Part shown: positions 59,519-64,000 of the stretch, one piece after another | Layout: each line of letters opens with the position of its first letter | Numbering within the stretch: position 1 is the first letter of the stretch | Origin: Paenibacillus marchantiophytorum | Lineage (GTDB): Bacteria > Bacillota > Bacilli > Paenibacillales > NBRC-103111 | Direction: 5' to 3' | DNA: 64,000 nt | Assembly: GCF_014640555.1 (NCBI RefSeq) | Contig: NZ_BMHE01000030.1 | Span: forward strand, 1-64,000 | Notes under the pieces: model-generated | What the model saw: the letters and a program-made list of their open reading frames with translations, nothing else | Database searches by the model: none | Told to the model about the DNA's origin: nothing | Translations under genes and position numbers: made by a program

Positions 59519-60709
59519 TCACTCCATTTTATTCAGTTTCGACCTGCTCATTGCCTTCACAGCTTTCTCCACATCCTGCAGAACAGCGGACTCCTGTTCC
59601 TTGGCTTGGGCTCTAGCCAGAGCAGCCTCGGCTTCCTCCCCGCCAATCCGCCCCAGCGCCCATGCACAGGTTGCCCGAATCTCAGGCCTTGGGTCGGACA
59701 GGAGCAGTTCGCTTAGAATCGGCACAGCCGACACGTCCTTGAAATTGCCAAGGGCGATAATCGCGTTGCGCTGAATCGGCTTCTTGCCTCTCCAGGAGGC
59801 GGCGATACGGCCGTATTGTTCCTTGAATTCCTTGTTCGTCATGGTGAGCAATGGAACCAGCAGCGGCTTGACTTTCTCCGGGTCAGGCTGCAGTTCAGGC
59901 TGATGTGTCCAATTCATCCCTTTATTCTTAGGGCAAACGATTTGGCAGGTGTCACAGCCATAGATACGATTGCCAATTTTAAGTTTAAACGCGTCATCGA
60001 CATACCCCTTGGTCTGTGTAATGAAGGAGATGCAGAGGCTTGAATTCAACTGCCCTGGGCCAACTAGCGCCCCTGTGGGACAGGCGTCTATGCAGATCGT
60101 GCAATCCCCGCACTGATCCATAATAGATGTATCGGATGCAAACGGAATATTCGTAATCATTTCGCCCAAATACACCCACGAGCCCCATTCCGGTGTGATG
60201 ACCGCACAGTTCTTGCCGCTCCAGCCGATCCCTGCGCGCTCGGCCACGGCCCGGTCGACCAGGACACCGGTGTCGACCATGCTCATCAACCGCGCATCCG
60301 GCACGCGCTGCGCGATGAAAGCCTCCAGCTTCGCGAGCCGGTCGCGAAGCACATCATGGTAGTCGCGCCCCCACGAGGAGCGCGAGATGATGCCCCGATA
60401 AGCCCCAGGCTCGGATCGGGGCGGGTTCGGCAGTTTCGACGGGTACGCTACCGCGATGGCAATGATCGACCGCGGCGCGTCGAAGCTCAGCTCGGGATGA
60501 ACCCGCTTCTCGATATCCGGCTCTTCGAAGCCGGATTCGAACCCCTTCTCCCGGTGGCGGAGAAGGATGTCTTTCAGTGCCGTGAACGGCTCTGCTGACG
60601 TGAAGCCGATCTTGTCGATGCCGAGGGACGACGCGGCTTCCACGATCTCTTGCCGCAGCTTGCTGAAATCGGCAGGCGTCCCTGCTGCGATGGTGGTGGG
60701 AACCGCCAT
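59519..60709 (-). CDS. queG: epoxyqueuosine reductase
   Basis: 396 aa cobalamin and iron-sulphur enzyme that reduces epoxyqueuosine in tRNA, the last step of queuosine synthesis. The catalytic Asp lies in MVDTGVLVDRAVAERAGIGW (near 144). Two [4Fe-4S] sets are visible: CGDCTICIDACPTGAL (near 201) and CDTCQIVCPKN (near 253). The C-terminal ~80 residues are HEAT-like repeats (SELLLSDPRPEIRATCAWAL), as in longer QueG proteins. GAGGTG is 6 bases before the ATG. It overlaps the HD-GYP region by a few bases. Confidence 0.96.
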   Translation of the reverse strand: MAVPTTIAAGTPADFSKLRQEIVEAASSLGIDKIGFTSAEPFTALKDILLRHREKGFESGFEEPDIEKRVHPELSFDAPRSIIAIAVAYPSKLPNPPRSEPGAYRGIISRSSWGRDYHDVLRDRLAKLEAFIAQRVPDARLMSMVDTGVLVDRAVAERAGIGWSGKNCAVITPEWGSWVYLGEMITNIPFASDTSIMDQCGDCTICIDACPTGALVGPGQLNSSLCISFITQTKGYVDDAFKLKIGNRIYGCDTCQIVCPKNKGMNWTHQPELQPDPEKVKPLLVPLLTMTNKEFKEQYGRIAASWRGKKPIQRNAIIALGNFKDVSAVPILSELLLSDPRPEIRATCAWALGRIGGEEAEAALARAQAKEQESAVLQDVEKAVKAMSRSKLNKME

Positions 60710-60731
60710 TCGTCACACCTCTCTTCTGCGT

Positions 60732-61331
60732 TTAGAGTTTCGCGGCCATCGAGAATGGCCATAGGACATACTCGGCCCGGCCTTGAATCAGGCTCGCCGG
60801 GACAGCCCCAAATCTGCGGCTGTCGGCGCTTGCCGCCGCATGGCGGTTATCGCCCATAACGAAGACGCAGCCCTGCCCGATATGGATCGGGCCGAAGTCG
60901 CCATCTTCTATGGGCGTATCTGTGTACGGCTCTTCCACTTTGTCGCCGTTGATGTACAAAAATCCGGCTCGGCCTTGCACCTCGTCACCGCTGATGGCAA
61001 CAACTCTTTTCACCAGGAAAAGGTGCTTCGCCAGAGCAAATTCCTTAGACTCCTTGAGGATAACAACCTCGCCGCGCTTGGGTGCTTTCAGGTAGGTAGT
61101 CGCCTTGTTGACGAACAGCCACTCCCCCTCCTGCAAGGTAGGCAGCATCGAATTCCCGCGAACGGTCGAGAGGTTAAACCCGAACTGGTGCACGAGAATG
61201 ACAACAAGAAGAGCTACGAGAATGGATTTCGTCCAATCCCACAGCTCATGGGTGAAGCTTCTCGACTCCGTATCCTGTCTGGGCCGAGCAGTCGCTTTAT
61301 TCGTATCATTCCGCCCTACAAAGAAGCTCAT
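60732..61331 (-). CDS. lepB: signal peptidase I
   Basis: 199 aa type I leader peptidase with one N-terminal membrane helix (residues ~35-55), the Gram-positive Sip design. It removes signal peptides of exported proteins on the outer membrane face. The nucleophile Ser is in VRGNSMLPTL (near 60) and the general-base Lys in LVKRVVAISGD (near 105). The C-terminal box is MGDNRHAAASADSRRFG. Its ATG directly follows the DUF402 stop (GGAG 5 bases away), so the two are coupled. It ends 22 bp before queG. Confidence 0.95.
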   Translation of the reverse strand: MSFFVGRNDTNKATARPRQDTESRSFTHELWDWTKSILVALLVVILVHQFGFNLSTVRGNSMLPTLQEGEWLFVNKATTYLKAPKRGEVVILKESKEFALAKHLFLVKRVVAISGDEVQGRAGFLYINGDKVEEPYTDTPIEDGDFGPIHIGQGCVFVMGDNRHAAASADSRRFGAVPASLIQGRAEYVLWPFSMAAKL

Positions 61332-61886
61332 TCATGCTCCTCCGTTCTTATGCTTTTCCCACTGTTCATAGTAATACAGCACCATCTCATCTTGAAAAGG
61401 AGGCTTGTCTGCATTCACCAGTTCGAGAACTGCGGCAAGCCCTTCCTTGACTTTCCTTTCGACAAGCGGCGAATAATGATAATTCAGCTTATGACGTTCA
61501 TATTCATCTTGATCCACGATATGCACAGAACGGTCCGGCATGCGTATAACATCAAGATCATAGTCGATATACGTTAAAACTTGTTGGATGACATACATGG
61601 GAGAAGCCACATTACAATAATATCTAACGCCTGCTTCTTCGATTAGAGCTACAATGTTAAACCACATTTTGGGAATGAAGAAAGAAACGCCTGGAATACG
61701 GCTTACCCATTCCTTGCCGTCAGCTTCCTGAATTTTGGTCTGGCTGTTGATAAAAACCATCATATCTTGCTGCTTATGAGCGGCATGCAGAATATGCTGC
61801 GGAACCCGCCAATTCGTCAGCCACATCCGGTGAAGATGTCCATCATGTTTGAAGCTTTTTATCACATAAGGCGCGAAGTTATCCAT
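61332..61886 (-). CDS. DUF402 nucleoside tri-/diphosphatase-like protein
   Basis: 184 aa, soluble. The YgaC/FomD-like DUF402 fold is seen from WFNIVALIEEAGVRYYCNVA (near 92-112) and TYIDYDLDVIRMPD (near 128), whose Asp residues bind metal, and VDQDEYERHK. Gram-positive members hydrolyse nucleoside tri- and diphosphates. GGAGGAG precedes the ATG. It abuts lepB and forms a two-gene unit with it. Confidence 0.88.
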   Translation of the reverse strand: MDNFAPYVIKSFKHDGHLHRMWLTNWRVPQHILHAAHKQQDMMVFINSQTKIQEADGKEWVSRIPGVSFFIPKMWFNIVALIEEAGVRYYCNVASPMYVIQQVLTYIDYDLDVIRMPDRSVHIVDQDEYERHKLNYHYSPLVERKVKEGLAAVLELVNADKPPFQDEMVLYYYEQWEKHKNGGA

Positions 61887-62028
61887 GTCTCAAAGCTCCT
61901 CCGTTGATAGCTGGCGATAAGTTCCTTATTATATAGAAAAGCATATCTGACCCCCAAATGCAATGGCGGCACCGATATGCTTCCCTCGATCCAAATCTAT
62001 TCAACTAAACGAGCTTCCGAACAATCCG

Positions 62029-62460
62029 TTAGACGCTGACTTTCTTCACAATACTAAGACGATGTGCGGCCCGTGAAAAATCAGATGTGCTGTAACCTGC
62101 TGACTCATACACAGGTAGTACCATTTCGTTATGGACGTCTACCGTTACCATAATTTTGTGCACGTTCCGTTGGAGGAACCTTATCTTCATGGACTCGATC
62201 AAGGCCTTGCCGATACCCTTACGTTGATACTCTGTGGCAACTGCAATGCGGTAATAGTAGCCGTTGTTGTTATCGATGGTCCCGATAATGATGCCAACAA
62301 TCTGCGATTCTTCTTGAGCGATAAGAACAAGTTCCGTATCCCAAGAAAGTTGACGAGCAAATGCTTCCATCGTTTCTTCATAGCAGGATTCCGATAAAAC
62401 GTCCTGCAAGAGTGTTGTCACGGAAGAAGTATCACCAAGTTGAAATGAACGAACATGCAT
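62029..62460 (-). CDS. GNAT-family N-acetyltransferase
   Basis: 143 aa. Acetyl-CoA motif A is YYYRIAVATEYQRKGIGKAL (near 72-92), followed by motif B YESAGY near 125. The substrate (small amine or protein N-terminus) is unknown. ATG at 62460 follows GGGAGAG by 6 bases; an in-frame extension to 62586 runs through promoter-like AT-rich DNA and is rejected. A tandem pair of cre-like sites lies 136-163 bp upstream. Confidence 0.85.
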   Translation of the reverse strand: MHVRSFQLGDTSSVTTLLQDVLSESCYEETMEAFARQLSWDTELVLIAQEESQIVGIIIGTIDNNNGYYYRIAVATEYQRKGIGKALIESMKIRFLQRNVHKIMVTVDVHNEMVLPVYESAGYSTSDFSRAAHRLSIVKKVSV

Positions 62461-62595
62461 ACGGTTCTCTCCCAATCCCCTAGTATTGTTAGGATTAATT
62501 TTCTGGTAAATTAGTAAATACGACAAAAAAGTACGGAATCCTGCTGAAAATGTGTTAAAATTCACAAAAATCTTTGTTTTTTTCACATTTCCTCT

Positions 62596-62623
62596 TGAAA
62601 GCGCTTAATTGCAAGCGTTTTCA
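62596..62623. promoter_or_regulatory. two adjacent cre-like (CcpA/LacI-type) sites
   Basis: TGAAAGCGCTTAAT (62596-62609) and TGCAAGCGTTTTCA (62610-62623) are back to back. The second matches the Bacillus cre consensus TGWAANCGNTNWCA at 13 of 14 positions and the first at 12. The GNAT gene downstream on the minus strand is the only obvious target. The adjacent 62624-62822 stretch is otherwise without a recognised element. Confidence 0.5.
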
Positions 62624-62822
62624 ACAAATTTCATGCTTTTCACACGTTTTTTATGTCACTAAATACCTAGGATTTGCTCCTTGAGTAACCGTTAACAGCT
62701 TATTCAATTTTTTAATAAAACATTCGCTTAACATACCGGAAGAAGCCGTCCCTGAAGGACGACCTCATCTTAAATCCTATATGGGCGGAACGGGATAGCG
62801 CTGCGTTCCGCTAAGTGACAAT

Positions 62823-64000
62823 TCACTCTGCTGAAGGAACAGCGTTCACCTTCGGTCCGCGATGCTTGAAGAAAAACGCGACACTGATGAGCGCCAGACC
62901 ATTGACCGCAAAAACAAGCGGGATTCCAATCCAGCCGCCCAGGAAACCGCCGATGATCGGCCCGCTCATCGTCCCTAGCTGTGTAGCCGATTGATTCAGG
63001 CTAAACGCCCTGCCTCGAAAGCTGGGATCGGTGAATTTCACGATAAGCGCGTTTAAAGCGGGATACACGGCTGCAAAAAACAGCCCGTAGCTAAACCGCA
63101 GTATGCCAAAAGCCAACAAATGATGGGTGCCTAGCTGCAAGAGATTCCCTATCCCGCCGCCCAGCAGGCCGATAAACAGGGTTTTGGAGTAGGTGATTTT
63201 TTGGCCGAGCTTCCCCCATCTCGGCGCTGCAATCACGGTCGCGATGCCTACCGCAGAGAAAATAATCCCTGAAGTGAGCGAAGCCGAGCCTTGGTTGCCG
63301 CCCATTTGGAGCACGTAGATGGTCAGCAGCGGCTCCACGATCATGACCGAGGTCGCTACCAGCATGGTAACGCCGAGAATCATCATGAAAGGCCGATTAT
63401 GCGCAGCCGACTTCAAGTCATCCACCACGCCTGATCGCGCAGCCGAGCGGTTAAAGTTGGTTTCTTTGGCTCCAAAGAGCCCAATGAAAGCTGCAACCAA
63501 GACGACACAGCCAGAGACGAGGAACGATTCCCGGTTGCCCACCCAATGGCTGACGAATCCCCCCACCAACGGACCAATTACACTTCCGGCGGCGCTTGCA
63601 GTTGACATGACGCCCAGCGCATAGCCGACTTCTTTTTCCGGCGTATTCGTAGCAATTAATGCAATGGAAGCCGGGACAAAACCAGCCAGCAGTCCTTGAA
63701 GAATTCGCACACCCAGAAACAGATAAGGGTCATGTACGAAAAATGTCGCAAAATAAAGCACACTAAGACTGAAACCAGAGCGAATCAACATCGGTTTACG
63801 GCCATACTTGTCCGCCAAGGAGCCCCAGTAAGGAGCAATTAGGGCGCTTGCCAGAAAGGTGATGCCGAATGTAATACCTGACCATGCTTCAAGCCCTTTA
63901 TTAATGCCGAGTTCTGTGTGCAAAAAAATAGGTAAAAAAGGAATAGAGATCGTATAAGCCATCCCACAGAAAAAGACACCGATCCATAACGTGATGAGAT
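62823..64000 (-). CDS. MFS drug-exporter-like protein, N-terminus beyond window
   Basis: At least 391 codons are visible. The frame stays open to the right edge, and the sequence before the in-window ATG at 63962 (LWIGVFFCGMAYTISIPFLP) reads as membrane helix 1, so the true start lies outside. Twelve helices are expected and nearly all are present. The A-motif is GSLADKYGRKPML (after helix 2), and GYALGVMSTASAAGSVIGPLVGG is the motif C of drug:proton antiporters (14/12-TMS multidrug type such as NorA/TetA relatives). The substrate is unknown. Confidence 0.9.
   Translation of the reverse strand, partial: LITLWIGVFFCGMAYTISIPFLPIFLHTELGINKGLEAWSGITFGITFLASALIAPYWGSLADKYGRKPMLIRSGFSLSVLYFATFFVHDPYLFLGVRILQGLLAGFVPASIALIATNTPEKEVGYALGVMSTASAAGSVIGPLVGGFVSHWVGNRESFLVSGCVVLVAAFIGLFGAKETNFNRSAARSGVVDDLKSAAHNRPFMMILGVTMLVATSVMIVEPLLTIYVLQMGGNQGSASLTSGIIFSAVGIATVIAAPRWGKLGQKITYSKTLFIGLLGGGIGNLLQLGTHHLLAFGILRFSYGLFFAAVYPALNALIVKFTDPSFRGRAFSLNQSATQLGTMSGPIIGGFLGGWIGIPLVFAVNGLALISVAFFFKHRGPKVNAVPSAE

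Overview
The window reads as core chromosome of a spore-forming Gram-positive bacterium of the Paenibacillaceae (Paenibacillus-like). Support: a 16S rRNA start with tandem Bacillus-type rrn promoters and leader; the order MoxR ATPase - DUF58 - TgpA transglutaminase - guaA - purine permease, which matches yeaC-yeaD-yebA-guaA-pbuG of Bacillus subtilis; an SLH-domain exported protein; a SleB-type cortex hydrolase; a BceRS-BceAB module; and AGGAGG-type ribosome sites with many GTG/TTG starts. No prophage, integrase, complete insertion sequence, CRISPR array or tRNA was seen.

Layout. 1-3400 (minus): start of a 16S rRNA gene, a SEDS glycosyltransferase (RodA/FtsW), and a guanine/hypoxanthine permease under a complete purine riboswitch. 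3400-4620: AT-rich gap with a probably frameshifted orphan gene and degenerate palindromic repeats. 4690-12340 (minus): guaA, TgpA, DUF58, MoxR and a polysaccharide deacetylase. 12400-17330: a six-helix chemoreceptor, a Bcp peroxiredoxin, an SLH protein and a DUF3221-like exported protein. 17470-21970 (plus): bceRS then bceAB, separated by a palindrome that fits a BceR operator. 22045-24677: an ABC-2 exporter. 24884-33073: an LCP glycopolymer transferase, a GsaB/HemL aminomutase, and a large glutamate synthase gene that starts by GTGA overlap with a four-codon minicistron.

33240-33895 is a tandem array of eight ~81-bp hairpin units that supplies the last codons of helD. 36300-44580 holds a candidate small RNA, a VOC-DinB fusion, the KDPG pair kdgK-eda, an IMPase, fabI, uvsE and a TetR/MFS pair. 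44637-50347 holds ddl, an Amidase_6 protein and aconitase. A sleB-like gene is followed by a second tandem array (113-bp unit, five copies). 52249-64000 is mostly minus strand: a CDF transporter, an IclR regulator, a membrane hydrolase (plus), a dNTPase, folE with a TetR regulator, yneF, an HD-GYP protein, queG, signal peptidase I, a DUF402 phosphatase, a GNAT enzyme, and an MFS gene cut by the window end.

How it fits together: most genes serve the cell envelope (SEDS, Ddl, LCP, deacetylase, amidase, SLH protein, BceAB, signal peptidase) or purine/nitrogen/central metabolism (guaA, pbuG, gltB, acnA, kdgK-eda). The most interesting unexplained signal is a 17-bp palindrome, 15/17 identical, downstream of the promoters of both acnA and the IclR-family gene. 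It suggests an IclR-type regulator of aconitase. Second are the hairpin repeat arrays, one of which has the same nested-stem design as a terminator in this window.
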